14,792 nucleotides of DNA from Clostridia bacterium (GCA_017631775.1 JAGBSQ010000035.1:1-14792); one strand, 5' to 3'; positions 5,400 to 13,970 are shown, counted from the stretch's first letter. Numbers and translations are program-made. The notes: generated from the letters alone by a model not told the origin.

Positions 5400-6911
5400 A
5401 TGACCCCTCAAAAGAAGGAACTCAGCAACCACCAAATCCTTAACCGCGCACTCCTGATAGCGGGCGGCTTTTTATTGCTTTTGGCGATTGCTTTCTACCG
5501 CGAAATCAATGCATGGCTTACGATTGTAATTGATATTCTCAGCCCCGTTATTCTGGGCCTTGTTTTCGCGTATCTTCTCAACCCGATATTCCGCCTGCTT
5601 GAGCGCAGAGTATTCTATCGCGTATACCCTGCTGCCGCTCGCCGTACCGTCTCTTTGCTTTTGACCTACATTTTGGCGCTTGCCTTGGTAGGTTTGATTG
5701 CTCTGCTGATTTTGCCTCAGTTGGTCTCCACCTTTATGACCATCATTTCTAACTATCAAACCTATATCGATAGCGCGATTGCTACCGTAAACGGAATGAT
5801 TGACGGCATTAACGGAATGATTGCAAACTTCTTCCAATTCAAAAACGTGCTCAGCCACGTAGACGCAAGCGTCATCTCTACCTTGTTCAACAACATTGTA
5901 GAAGAAGTCAAGGAAGCGATTCCTGTCTTGACCAGCCAAGCGGGCATCTTCCTCTCGGGTGCTACCGACGTTATTTTTGCAATCTTTATTTCCATCTACC
6001 TGCTTGCCTCCAAGGAAAAGCGCTATTTGCAAATTATGAAGCTGCGCAATGCAATCTTCAGCGACAAGGTAAACCAAAGAATTACCAAGGTTTGTACCAC
6101 CGCAAACAATCTGTTTGGAAAATTTGTAGAGGGCCGTCTCCTTGACTCCCTTATCATCGGTCTTTTGACTTATATCGTTACCTCTCTGTTCCAAATTCCC
6201 TATGCTTTGCTCATTGCTTCTTCGATTGCTGTTTGGAACATCATTCCCACAGTCGGCTTTTTGATCGGCTTTATTCCCGCTTTTATTCTTTTGCTCCTTA
6301 CAAACGCTCCCTTGGCTATTCCCTTTGCCTTGATCATGTTTGCCATTTACCAAATCGACATCAACATCATCACCCCCAGAATTCTCGGTTACAACACCGG
6401 TGTTGGCCCTCTTTGCGTTATTATTGCAATTTGCACCATGGGTGCACTGTTCGGCTGGGTCGGCCTTGTAATCGCCGTGCCGTTGTTTGCAACCTTACTT
6501 GACCTTTTCAACGATCTCATTCAAGAGCGTTTGCAGCACAAGCGCATGCCCGATGACGTTGAAAACTATTTTGCGCCCGACCTTTCTATGGACTATTTGC
6601 ATATGTCAAAGTCTCAACTCGGTCGCTTTATTATCCGTATTGAAAAACGCGCTTTGCACATCAATAACCAAATTGCAAGCGGTCGCGAAGCCTCGCTGAC
6701 CAAAAAAGACCGCCGCTTTATTGCCGCATATCAAAGCGCCCGCAGAATGAACCTCCTCCCCGAGGCTCCCCCCGAGGTTTTGATACAGTTCTCCTCCGAG
6801 TCTGCCGAAAAAGCAATTCGCAACAAGAGCAATGCACACTATGACGATGCGCTCCAAAATGCCTTGGACGACACCTCGGAAGATATTGAAGCAGGAGGTG
6901 TAGAAGCATGA
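5400..6911 (+). CDS. AI-2E family transporter (first of two tandem paralogues)
   Basis: A 503-residue permease of the AI-2E/PF01594 family, integral in the cytoplasmic membrane. Hydrophobic segments lie around residues 17-32, 40-60, 85-108, 185-203, 250-300, 305-325 and 338-370. The family signature QIDINIITPRILGYNTGVGPL is at 318-338. Members have been linked to autoinducer-2 export or Na+/H+ antiport; the substrate here cannot be told from sequence. Residues 375-503 form a long charged cytoplasmic tail beyond the usual core, including LTKKDRRFIAAYQSARRMNLL, which resembles a segment in the tail of the next gene. The start is uncertain: the frame is open from a TTG at 5328 and has an ATG at 5361, but the likely promoter and the only Shine-Dalgarno (AAAGGAG, 14 nt before the ATG, a long spacing) favour 5400. 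The stop overlaps the next start (ATGA). Confidence 0.9.
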   Translation: MTPQKKELSNHQILNRALLIAGGFLLLLAIAFYREINAWLTIVIDILSPVILGLVFAYLLNPIFRLLERRVFYRVYPAAARRTVSLLLTYILALALVGLIALLILPQLVSTFMTIISNYQTYIDSAIATVNGMIDGINGMIANFFQFKNVLSHVDASVISTLFNNIVEEVKEAIPVLTSQAGIFLSGATDVIFAIFISIYLLASKEKRYLQIMKLRNAIFSDKVNQRITKVCTTANNLFGKFVEGRLLDSLIIGLLTYIVTSLFQIPYALLIASSIAVWNIIPTVGFLIGFIPAFILLLLTNAPLAIPFALIMFAIYQIDINIITPRILGYNTGVGPLCVIIAICTMGALFGWVGLVIAVPLFATLLDLFNDLIQERLQHKRMPDDVENYFAPDLSMDYLHMSKSQLGRFIIRIEKRALHINNQIASGREASLTKKDRRFIAAYQSARRMNLLPEAPPEVLIQFSSESAEKAIRNKSNAHYDDALQNALDDTSEDIEAGGVEA

Positions 6912-8356
6912 AAAACAAAAAGCAAGTAAAACTCATTGCCCTCTATACCGTTCTTGCGGTTTTGGCATTGGTATTTGTCATTATCAAGCGCGACAGCTAC
7001 TCCTCTTTTATTCAACAAATCTTTCGCATCTTGCGCCCCGTTATCATCGGCGCGGTATTCGCTTATCTCTGTAACCCCATATTCCGCATGTTTGAGGGAC
7101 GCGTTTTTCAAAGAGTTCGTTCCTTTACCCCTCGCAGAGTTCTCTCCTTGATTGCCACCTACGTTGTGGTTGCCTTGATCTTTGTCGTTTTGTTGATGCT
7201 CATCATTCCCCAGCTTTTTGCAAGTGTACTCGAATTTTTGGAGAATTACGAAACGCTCCTTGCAAACTCGATGGAGAATATAAACGGCTTTATCGGTCAG
7301 ATCAATGCAAGCTTTGGCTTGCAGATCCCTGCGGTTAACCTTGCAATGCTCAAGCAGGGTGTTGACTGGGTGGTTCAAAACGTAAACATTGAAGCTCTGA
7401 TGGATCGCGTTCTTTCGGGCAATACCATTCTTCTTTTGTTCGAATATATTGAAGATGCCTTCTTTGTTATTACCGACGTTATCTTCGGTTTGTTTATCTC
7501 CCTCTATCTCCTCTCCGGCAAGGAAAGACTTTATGCGCAAATTATGAGAACAAGAAAGGCACTTTTCAATTCTCGCATCAATGAGCGCATCACCCGTATT
7601 TGCACGATTGCAGATGAATCCTTTGGCGGATTTTTGCGCGGTAAGCTCTTGGATTCCACCATTGTTGGTATTCTCGTCTATATCGTAATCTCCATTATGG
7701 ACGTTCCCTATGCCCTTTTGATTTCCGTCATCATCGGCATTACCGACATCGTGCCCGTGGTAGGCCCTTGGGTAGGTGTTATTCCCTCGGCTGTCATCAT
7801 CATTTTGACAGACCCCATTAAGGTCATTCCCTTCCTCTTTGCTATCCTTATCGTTCAGCAAATTGACGGTAACATCATCGCCCCCAAGATTTTGGGCGAA
7901 AACACCGGCGTAAGCTCGCTTTGCGTTATGATTGCAATTACCGTAATGGGAGCGATTTGGGGATTGGCAGGCATGGTATTGGGCGTTCCCCTCTTTGCAA
8001 CCATTATCGAGCTCGTCAACGAATTTTTGAACAAGCGACTTGAAAAGAAAGGTCTTTCGACCGAGATTGAAGACAGTATGGACGAGGACAACAAAAAGCA
8101 CAAGCACCGCCACGAAAAGGTAAGCCTTTCCAACGGCTTTGGCCCCTTGACAAAAGAGGAAAAAACACGCCTTCTCTCCTATTCTCTCGCTCGCAAGTAC
8201 GATCTTTATGACAAGCAAGACAATGCAACGCTTGCCGCTTGTGTTGGCGAATATTTAGATGCAACCAAGGAACCCGAAGCAGATACTACTGCCACGGAAG
8301 AGGCTGCAGAACCCGAATTTGTTGCCGAGCAATCGGATTTGATTGAAGAAGCATGA
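6908..8356 (+). CDS. AI-2E family transporter (second tandem paralogue)
   Basis: A 482-residue membrane protein clearly paralogous to the preceding one: shared RPVIIGAVFAYLCNPIFRMFE (43-63), IFGLFISLYLLSGKERLYAQ (192-211) and the AI-2E signature QQIDGNIIAPKILGENTGVS (317-336). The membrane core ends near residue 372 and is followed by a charged tail of about 110 residues. The tail contains LTKEEKTRLLSYSLARKYDLY, similar to the other paralogue's tail, and an acidic C-terminus. The ATG overlaps the previous stop by 4 nt and has a strong AGGAGG nine bases upstream, so translation is coupled but independently efficient. Two adjacent copies suggest hetero-oligomer formation or separate substrates; this is inference. 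Confidence 0.93.
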   Translation: MKNKKQVKLIALYTVLAVLALVFVIIKRDSYSSFIQQIFRILRPVIIGAVFAYLCNPIFRMFEGRVFQRVRSFTPRRVLSLIATYVVVALIFVVLLMLIIPQLFASVLEFLENYETLLANSMENINGFIGQINASFGLQIPAVNLAMLKQGVDWVVQNVNIEALMDRVLSGNTILLLFEYIEDAFFVITDVIFGLFISLYLLSGKERLYAQIMRTRKALFNSRINERITRICTIADESFGGFLRGKLLDSTIVGILVYIVISIMDVPYALLISVIIGITDIVPVVGPWVGVIPSAVIIILTDPIKVIPFLFAILIVQQIDGNIIAPKILGENTGVSSLCVMIAITVMGAIWGLAGMVLGVPLFATIIELVNEFLNKRLEKKGLSTEIEDSMDEDNKKHKHRHEKVSLSNGFGPLTKEEKTRLLSYSLARKYDLYDKQDNATLAACVGEYLDATKEPEADTTATEEAAEPEFVAEQSDLIEEA

Positions 8357-9315
8357 TGAACGAAGGCTTTGGACTGCGAGAATACGGCGCGTTTTCACCC
8401 GAAAAGGTGATTGCCGAAAATCTGCACGAGTTAGATGCACGCGCCGATATTCTTGAGGAGCAGGAGATTGCACATTTGCGCGAATTGGCAACCGAAATCG
8501 CCCTTGGTGACGATATCGCCGATCTGCTCTCCTCCCTCCCATATTATCGAATTGCTCCCGCGCTCCCTGCCCCCAATGCTTTGGCAGGCAACCTTAAATT
8601 GCTTTCTCGCTCACGCGGACTTTTGGAAGCAAAGCAATGCATACTCCTTGCCCACGCTTTGTACGATGAATTGAAGGGGCGCGAGGATCTTTCTTCTGCA
8701 CTCTTTCCCGATGCGGAGGAAATTGCTCCGCATGCCGCAGGACACATCGTATACCAAAAAAGCAGCTATACCGATGATGCCTACCTTGCATTTGCCACAC
8801 TTGTTCCACAGGCGCGTGCCGCCTATGCACACAGTGCGCACTCTGCCTGCGAGGACGTTTACAACGGTCACTGCGAGTATTGCATTCTGCCCATTGAAAA
8901 CGCTGTTGAAGGCGAGCTTGCCGGCTTTGCAAAGCTGATTGCAAAGTATGACCTTAAAATTGCCGCCTGCTGTGATATTGTGGGTACTGATGCTTCCCGA
9001 CAAACGCGATTTGCGCTCCTGAGACGGAACATTCTCCCTCTTTTTGTGGCAGATGCTTCCAAAAACGAATATTTCCGTTTTTCCCTCCCTTCCACTCTTT
9101 CGAACGTTGTAGCAGAGGTTTTGAGCGCGGCAAAATTTTACGGATTGCAGTTTGTTTCTATGAACACTCACCCAGACAGTGAAATTGCACATTTTAATTT
9201 GACATTTTCTATTCGCGGCGGCGATATTTATCCGTTCTTGCTCTATCTTGCAACGGCCGCCCCGCAATATACGCCAATTGGCATTTACTCCCACATCAAC
9301 CGGAAAGGATTATAA
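8353..9315 (+). CDS. Protein with shortened prephenate dehydratase-like lobe and ACT-like domain; function unknown
   Basis: A 320-residue soluble protein not recognised as a whole. Residues 1 to about 125 are mostly helical, acidic and unassigned. Residues 130-220 resemble parts of prephenate dehydratase (PDT): HIVYQKSSYTDDAYLAFATL recalls the N-terminal substrate loop, CEYCILPIENAVEGEL (174-189) matches the YGVxPIENSxxG motif, and QTRFALL (217-223) matches the catalytic TRF motif. In PDT about 110 residues separate IEN and TRF; here it is about 35, so the second subdomain of the PDT fold is absent. Residues about 243-315 look like the PDT-associated ACT domain (SNVVAEVLSAAKFYGL, GIYS near the end), but the Phe-binding ESRP motif is replaced by NTHP. 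Catalysis is therefore unlikely; an amino-acid or metabolite sensor is possible. The start overlaps the previous stop (ATGA); ATG 8353 or 8356 are both possible and the Shine-Dalgarno is weak. Confidence 0.75.
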   Translation: MMNEGFGLREYGAFSPEKVIAENLHELDARADILEEQEIAHLRELATEIALGDDIADLLSSLPYYRIAPALPAPNALAGNLKLLSRSRGLLEAKQCILLAHALYDELKGREDLSSALFPDAEEIAPHAAGHIVYQKSSYTDDAYLAFATLVPQARAAYAHSAHSACEDVYNGHCEYCILPIENAVEGELAGFAKLIAKYDLKIAACCDIVGTDASRQTRFALLRRNILPLFVADASKNEYFRFSLPSTLSNVVAEVLSAAKFYGLQFVSMNTHPDSEIAHFNLTFSIRGGDIYPFLLYLATAAPQYTPIGIYSHINRKGL

Positions 9316-9319
9316 AACT

Positions 9320-9574
9320 ATGGATCGCTTTATCTACACAACAAAGGGCGTTTGTTCTCGCGCCATCGAAATCGCTATTGAGGACGGCATTATTGCAGAG
9401 GTTCGCTACGTTGGCGGTTGCCACGGCAACACCCAAGGTGTTGCGGCTCTTGTAAAGGGCTACTCTGTAACCGAGGCAATCGAGCGTCTTTCGGGCATTC
9501 GTTGCGGCATGAAGAGCACCTCTTGCCCCGACCAGCTTGCAAAAGCGCTCTCCGAATATCTCCAAAAGAATTAA
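9320..9574 (+). CDS. Stand-alone TSCPD domain protein (TIGR03905 type)
   Basis: An 84-residue cytosolic protein consisting of a single TSCPD domain, as found at the C-terminus of some ribonucleotide reductases and as small independent proteins. It shows YVGGCHGNTQGV (30-41), LSGIRCGMKSTSCPDQLA (57-74), and four cysteines (12, 34, 62, 69) at the conserved positions, probably a metal- or redox-active site. The function of stand-alone members is unknown. The ATG at 9320 lies 4 nt after the upstream stop, with AAGGA ten bases before it. An open frame extends upstream into the previous gene but lacks family similarity there. It is followed by a 62-nt gap to the phospho-sugar mutase gene. Confidence 0.9.
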   Translation: MDRFIYTTKGVCSRAIEIAIEDGIIAEVRYVGGCHGNTQGVAALVKGYSVTEAIERLSGIRCGMKSTSCPDQLAKALSEYLQKN

Positions 9575-9636
9575 CATATTCTGTTTTGATTTCCCTCTGC
9601 TCCCCGCTACATCTCATTTTTTACGGAGGAACCTTC

Positions 9637-11358
9637 ATGAAAGAATTTTGGAATCTTTATTACAAATGGCTTAATGCCGACGTTCTGACAGACGCCGAAA
9701 AAGCCGAGCTTCGCGCTATTGAAAACAATGAGGATGAGGTCGCTCTGCGCTTTTCCTCTGCCCTCTCCTTTGGTACCGCAGGCTTGCGCGGTACTATGAA
9801 GGTAGGCATGAACGCGATGAACGTTCACACCGTAGCACACGCTACACAAGGCCTTGCAAACCTCATCGTAAGCGAGGGCCGTGCCAATGAGGGTGTTGCC
9901 ATTGCTTGCGACAGCCGCCTCAACTCTCAACTGTTTGCCGAGACCGCCGCAAGCGTTCTTGCCGCAAACAACATCAAGGTTTATCTTTTTGATTCCTTGC
10001 GCCCCACGCCTGAGCTCTCCTTTGCATTGCGCGAGCTCGGTTGTGTTGCCGGCATTAACGTAACCGCATCTCACAACCCCAAGGAATACAACGGCTACAA
10101 AGCTTATTGGGAAGACGGCGCACAACTCCCCCCCGAGCATGCCGACACCGTTGCTGCCGAGATTGCAAAGCTTGATATTTTTGCAGACGTTAAAAAAATG
10201 CCCCTTGACGAGGCACTCAATGCCGGTCTTGTAACCATTATTGGTGAAGAGATGGACGAAAAATATCTCTCCAACGTAGCGGCACAAGCTGTCAACCCCA
10301 ATGCAATCGCCGCAGTTGCCGATGAGCTTAAGATCGTTTACACTCCTCTGCACGGAACCGGCTACCGTCTTGTTCCTGCAATTCTTTCCCGTGTAGGATT
10401 GAAGCATCTTTATACCGTTGATGAGCAAATGGTCATCGACGGCAACTTCCCCACGGTCAAAAAGCCCAATCCCGAATACCCCGAGGCTTTTGCGCTCGGT
10501 ATTGAGATTGCAAACAAGGTTGGCTCTGACTTGGTTATTGCAACCGACCCCGATGCTGACCGCGTGGGCGTTATGTCCCGTACTCCCGACGGCTCCTTTG
10601 CTACCATTACCGGCAACCAAATGGGTGCGCTTTTGGTAGATTATATCATCACCGCTTACAAAGAGACCAACACAATGCCTCACAATCCTTACGTTGTTAA
10701 GAGCATTGTTACAAGTGAGCTTGCCGCAAAGATCTGCGCCGCAAACGGCGTTAAGATGCACAACGTTCTCACCGGCTTTAAGTTCATTGGCGAAGTTATC
10801 AAGAACTACGAAAAGAGCGGCGACGGAAGCTTTTTGTTCGGCTTTGAAGAAAGCTACGGCTACCTCAAGGGCACATACGCTCGCGATAAGGATGCCGTTG
10901 TAACCGCTATGCTCATTTGCGAAATGACCGCTTTCTATAAGGCTTGCGGAATGACCCTTTCCGATGCGCTTGCGGCACTCTTCCAAAAATACGGCTTCTG
11001 CCTTGAGCAAAACGTAGAGATCTATATGGAAGGTCTTGAAGGCCCCGCTCGTATGGCGGCTTTGATGGACGGTCTGCGCAACAATCCTCCCCGTGAGTTT
11101 GGCGGTGTTGCTGTAACCCTTGTAGGCGACTACGGCAAGGGCACCATTACCGAAAACGGTGAGGTTCGCCCCACAGGTCTCCCCTCTTCCAACGTTCTTT
11201 ACTACCGCCTTGCTAACGGTGACGTTATTGTTGCCCGTCCTTCGGGAACCGAGCCCAAAATCAAATTCTACTATATGCTTGAGGCTGACAACCGCGCAAA
11301 TGCAGAAGAAAAGCTTGCAAGCTATCAAAAAACGCTGAACGCTCTCTCCGAAAATTAA
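9637..11358 (+). CDS. Phospho-sugar mutase (alpha-D-phosphohexomutase family; phosphoglucomutase/phosphomannomutase)
   Basis: A 573-residue cytosolic enzyme that interconverts hexose 1- and 6-phosphates via a phosphoserine. All four hallmark sites are present: TASHNP (143-148, phosphoserine Ser145), the Mg2+ loop DPDADR (304-309), the sugar-binding GFEESYG (402-408) and the phosphate-binding RPSGTEPK (534-541). FGTAGLRG (45-52) is also typical. The length and sequence style fit the PgcA-like group of Firmicutes, whose members mainly act on glucose phosphates; mannose or other hexose specificity cannot be excluded. The ATG at 9637 has GGAGG seven bases upstream. The open frame upstream of this ATG overlaps the TSCPD gene and is not coding. 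The product would feed glucose 1-phosphate into glycan and nucleotide-sugar synthesis. Confidence 0.95.
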   Translation: MKEFWNLYYKWLNADVLTDAEKAELRAIENNEDEVALRFSSALSFGTAGLRGTMKVGMNAMNVHTVAHATQGLANLIVSEGRANEGVAIACDSRLNSQLFAETAASVLAANNIKVYLFDSLRPTPELSFALRELGCVAGINVTASHNPKEYNGYKAYWEDGAQLPPEHADTVAAEIAKLDIFADVKKMPLDEALNAGLVTIIGEEMDEKYLSNVAAQAVNPNAIAAVADELKIVYTPLHGTGYRLVPAILSRVGLKHLYTVDEQMVIDGNFPTVKKPNPEYPEAFALGIEIANKVGSDLVIATDPDADRVGVMSRTPDGSFATITGNQMGALLVDYIITAYKETNTMPHNPYVVKSIVTSELAAKICAANGVKMHNVLTGFKFIGEVIKNYEKSGDGSFLFGFEESYGYLKGTYARDKDAVVTAMLICEMTAFYKACGMTLSDALAALFQKYGFCLEQNVEIYMEGLEGPARMAALMDGLRNNPPREFGGVAVTLVGDYGKGTITENGEVRPTGLPSSNVLYYRLANGDVIVARPSGTEPKIKFYYMLEADNRANAEEKLASYQKTLNALSEN

Positions 11359-11399
11359 CTTCCCTGCCGCGCGTTCACCCCTAAAAGGAGGTGTCAAAA

Positions 11400-12797
11400 A
11401 TGCCCGAAACAAACGTTTTGGAGTTTGAAATGCTGCAAGAACTGCTCTTGCAGAAAAAGTACGCAGAATTTATTCAAGAAATCGACAAATGCAACCCCGT
11501 TGACGCCGCAGATCTGCTTTCGCAATTCCCCGAGGATCAAGTCGCGCGCGTATTCCGCCTTTTCAAAAAGGACGTTGCCGCGGAGGTTTTTGCAGAGCTT
11601 GACGCGGATTTGCAGGAATTGATCATTCAACATATGACAGACCGCGAAATTGGTGAAATGCTGGAAGAGCTTTACACCGACGACGCCGTTGATATGTTGG
11701 AAGAGATGCCTGCTAACGTGGTTAAGCGCATTATGAAAAACGCGACCCCTGAAACACGCGATGAGATCAACCGCTTCCTCGCTTACCCCGAGGAAAGTGC
11801 GGGAAGCGTAATGACCAGCGAGTTTATCGACTTGCGCAAGAATATGACCTGCGAAGAAGCCATTGCGCGTATTCGCCACATCGGTCTTGATAAGGAAACG
11901 ATCTACGTTGCCTACGTCACCGACCAAAAGCGTATTCTTGAAGGTGTTGTTGTGCTCAAGCAGCTTTTGTTTGCAAAGCCGACCGATCTCATTGCCGACA
12001 TTATGAACGAGAACGTTCTTTATGCCAGCACACACGATGACCAAGAAACGGTTGCAAACATGATTTCGCACTACGGTATCATTGCGCTCCCCATTGTTGA
12101 CAAAGAAAAACGCTTGGTCGGTCTTGTAACCGTCGATGACGCGCTCGAAGTTATTGAAACCGAGGCCACCGAGGATATTGAAAAGATGGCGGCTATGTTG
12201 CCGAGTGATAAGCCCTACCTCAAGACCACCGTTTGGGAAACCTGGAAGCAACGTGTGCCGTGGCTGCTCCTTTTGATGCTGACTGCTACCTTTACCCGCA
12301 CCATCATCACAAAGTACGAGGCGGCTATTGGAACCTACGCTATTCTCACCGCATTCTTCCCCATGCTTATGGGTACCGGCGGTAATGCAGGCGGTCAAAC
12401 CTCTGTTGCCATTATTCGTGCGCTCTCCTTGGGAGAGGTAGAACTCAAAAACGTTTTGCGCGTATTTTGGAAAGAATTGCGCGTTGGCGTTCTTTGCGGT
12501 GTAACCTTGGCTGCTGCTACGTTTGTAAAGGTAATGGCAATCGACTTCCGTTTTCAAATGTATTCCACATCCACCTCGGGTGACGTGCAAAACAATTTGA
12601 TCATTACGCTTGCAATCAGCGCAACCGTTTTCTCTGCAATCGTTGTAGCAAAAGCGGTTGGAACCCTGCTCCCCTTGGGTGCAAAAAGGATTGGCCTTGA
12701 CCCTGCAGTTATGGCAAGTCCTTTTATTACAACCATCGTTGATACCGTAACGCTGATGATCTACTTTACCATCGCATCGGCTCTGTTGGGTATATAA
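11400..12797 (+). CDS. mgtE: Magnesium transporter MgtE
   Basis: A 465-residue Mg2+ channel/transporter. Order of domains: cytosolic MgtE N domain of helical repeats (about 15-130; DAADLLSQFPEDQ, DDAVDMLEEMP), two CBS domains (about 135-255) that sense Mg2+, a connecting helix, and the membrane domain (about 285-465). The last contains FPMLMGTGGNAGGQTSVAII (320-339) and LDPAVMASPFITTIVDT (433-449). Asp434 corresponds to the conserved pore aspartate that selects Mg2+. The ATG at 11400 has AAAGGAGG eight bases upstream; an in-frame GTG at 11391 lies inside that Shine-Dalgarno. The 41-nt gap after the mutase leaves no room for an M-box riboswitch, so Mg2+ control would act through the protein itself. 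It is the last gene of the operon. Confidence 0.97.
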   Translation: MPETNVLEFEMLQELLLQKKYAEFIQEIDKCNPVDAADLLSQFPEDQVARVFRLFKKDVAAEVFAELDADLQELIIQHMTDREIGEMLEELYTDDAVDMLEEMPANVVKRIMKNATPETRDEINRFLAYPEESAGSVMTSEFIDLRKNMTCEEAIARIRHIGLDKETIYVAYVTDQKRILEGVVVLKQLLFAKPTDLIADIMNENVLYASTHDDQETVANMISHYGIIALPIVDKEKRLVGLVTVDDALEVIETEATEDIEKMAAMLPSDKPYLKTTVWETWKQRVPWLLLLMLTATFTRTIITKYEAAIGTYAILTAFFPMLMGTGGNAGGQTSVAIIRALSLGEVELKNVLRVFWKELRVGVLCGVTLAAATFVKVMAIDFRFQMYSTSTSGDVQNNLIITLAISATVFSAIVVAKAVGTLLPLGAKRIGLDPAVMASPFITTIVDTVTLMIYFTIASALLGI

Positions 12798-12804
12798 AAC
12801 AAGA

Positions 12805-12834
12805 AAAAAGCAGAAGTTTTAGCTTCTGCTTTTT
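12805..12834. terminator. Bidirectional intrinsic terminator between mgtE and the glycosyltransferase
   Basis: A perfect 12-bp hairpin (12805-12816 with 12823-12834, loop TTTTAG) with GCAGAAG/CTTCTGC at its core. It is flanked by A-runs and followed by TTTTTCTTTTT, so it should stop transcription from both convergent genes. It lies 7 nt after the mgtE stop and 17 nt from the glycosyltransferase stop. Confidence 0.93.
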
Positions 12835-12851
12835 CTTTTTGCAAGCGTTTG

Positions 12852-13943
12852 CTATACCTCTTCTACCTCTCGGCTCATCTTCTCGGCGGTAAAATGCGAA
12901 AGATAGCGTTCGCGTGCGGCTTCCCTCATTCTCGCCTCACGCTCCGGATTTTCGGCAATTTGCAAAATGGCATTGGCAAGCGCCTCGGCATCTCCCACGG
13001 GAAAAAGAATGCCTGCCTCACTCTCCCCAATCATTGCCACGTTGCCTCCATAGCTTGTTGCAACCGTGGGCAGTCCTACGCTCAGCCCCTCGGAAATAGC
13101 AAGGCAAGAGGTCTCGGTGCCGCGCGAACAGTTGACTCCAACGCGCAAAATGCGATAGATGGGTGCCATATCAGAAACAAATCCCGTAAAGATCACCGCA
13201 TCGACAAGCTCTAACCGCGAGGCCATGTTTTCGATCTCTCGGCGTCGTTTTCCGTCACCGATGATAAGAAAACGAAACGGGATTTCGGGATGCGCTTCCT
13301 TCAGTATGGCGGCAGCCATTAAAAAAGTGTCGTGACCTTTATAATCCTCAATGCGGGCACAAATGCCAACCGTAAAATCCTTTTTATTGATACCGTATTG
13401 CGCGCGGGTGGCATCAAGGGTTTCTTCATCCACCTCTCGCACAGGCAGAGAGCCGTTGATGATAACACTCATCTTCTCCTTTGGAATACCCAACTCGCAC
13501 AAGTTTTCGGCGGCGGCATCTGCGGTGGCGATTACGTGATCGGAAAGAAGCCGATTGCCAAATCCCGCAACTCGTCTGATCACGGGACTTGCAAGAACAC
13601 CCGCGTGCGGAAAATAGCAATGCCTTGTGTGAAGCACCGGAACGCCGCACAGTCTTGCCGCCACGCGTGCAGAAATCGCTGCATTTGTGTGCACAATGTT
13701 AATGTTGTTCCTTTTGATAATGCGTGAAAGCTCCCACACCGAGCTTGGTGAAACACGCTCGCAAACTGCGCTCAAATAAAGCAGAGGAACGCCTATTTTA
13801 TCCAACCGTTGCGCAAGCATTGATCCGTTTGGGAGCGCGACTATGCTCTCTACCTTTTCTCTATCAAAGCACGTCAAAAGATTGCTCAAAAGAACACCTG
13901 CACCGCCTATGTTTTGATCGCTGATAACGTGTAAAACCTTCAT
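12852..13943 (-). CDS. GT4-type glycosyltransferase (GT-B fold)
   Basis: A 363-residue retaining glycosyltransferase of the GT4 type, cytosolic or membrane-associated. The N-terminal acceptor domain (1 to about 170) begins MKVLHVISDQNIGGAGV with the glycine-rich loop, and includes NIVHTNAAIS (82-91) and TRHCYFP (106-112). The C-terminal nucleotide-sugar domain (about 188-350) has VGICARIEDYKGHD (192-205), FLIIGDGKRR (225-234) and an EX7E motif (Glu277 to Glu285) in ETSCLAISEGLSVGLPTV. The donor and acceptor cannot be inferred; cell-surface polysaccharide or glycolipid synthesis is the usual role. The ATG at 13943 has AGGAG seven bases upstream. It appears to be a single-gene unit with a promoter at 13971-13999 and the shared terminator 12805-12834. 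Confidence 0.93.
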   Translation of the reverse strand: MKVLHVISDQNIGGAGVLLSNLLTCFDREKVESIVALPNGSMLAQRLDKIGVPLLYLSAVCERVSPSSVWELSRIIKRNNINIVHTNAAISARVAARLCGVPVLHTRHCYFPHAGVLASPVIRRVAGFGNRLLSDHVIATADAAAENLCELGIPKEKMSVIINGSLPVREVDEETLDATRAQYGINKKDFTVGICARIEDYKGHDTFLMAAAILKEAHPEIPFRFLIIGDGKRRREIENMASRLELVDAVIFTGFVSDMAPIYRILRVGVNCSRGTETSCLAISEGLSVGLPTVATSYGGNVAMIGESEAGILFPVGDAEALANAILQIAENPEREARMREAARERYLSHFTAEKMSREVEEV

Positions 13944-13970
13944 TTGAATACTCCTTTGCCCTTTTCTTTT

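Noticed and set aside
6839..8218. Long antisense open frame (about 459 codons, minus strand)
   Set aside because: It lies opposite the second AI-2E gene, shows no known domain and is rich in Asn, Lys, Gly and Cys as expected from reverse reading of a membrane protein gene.
5400..8356. Quorum-sensing (AI-2) system
   Set aside because: The family name alone does not show AI-2 transport; no luxS, lsr genes or sensor kinase is present in the window.
11359..11399. M-box (Mg2+) riboswitch before mgtE
   Set aside because: The gap is only 41 nt and holds just the ribosome binding site; too short for the riboswitch.
9607..11412. Long antisense open frame (about 601 codons, minus strand)
   Set aside because: It is the mirror of the phospho-sugar mutase gene, which has all catalytic motifs; the antisense product has no recognisable family pattern.
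11394..12590. Antisense open frame (about 398 codons, minus strand)
   Set aside because: It is the complement of mgtE, whose domain structure is complete; no plausible ribosome binding site or domain was seen.
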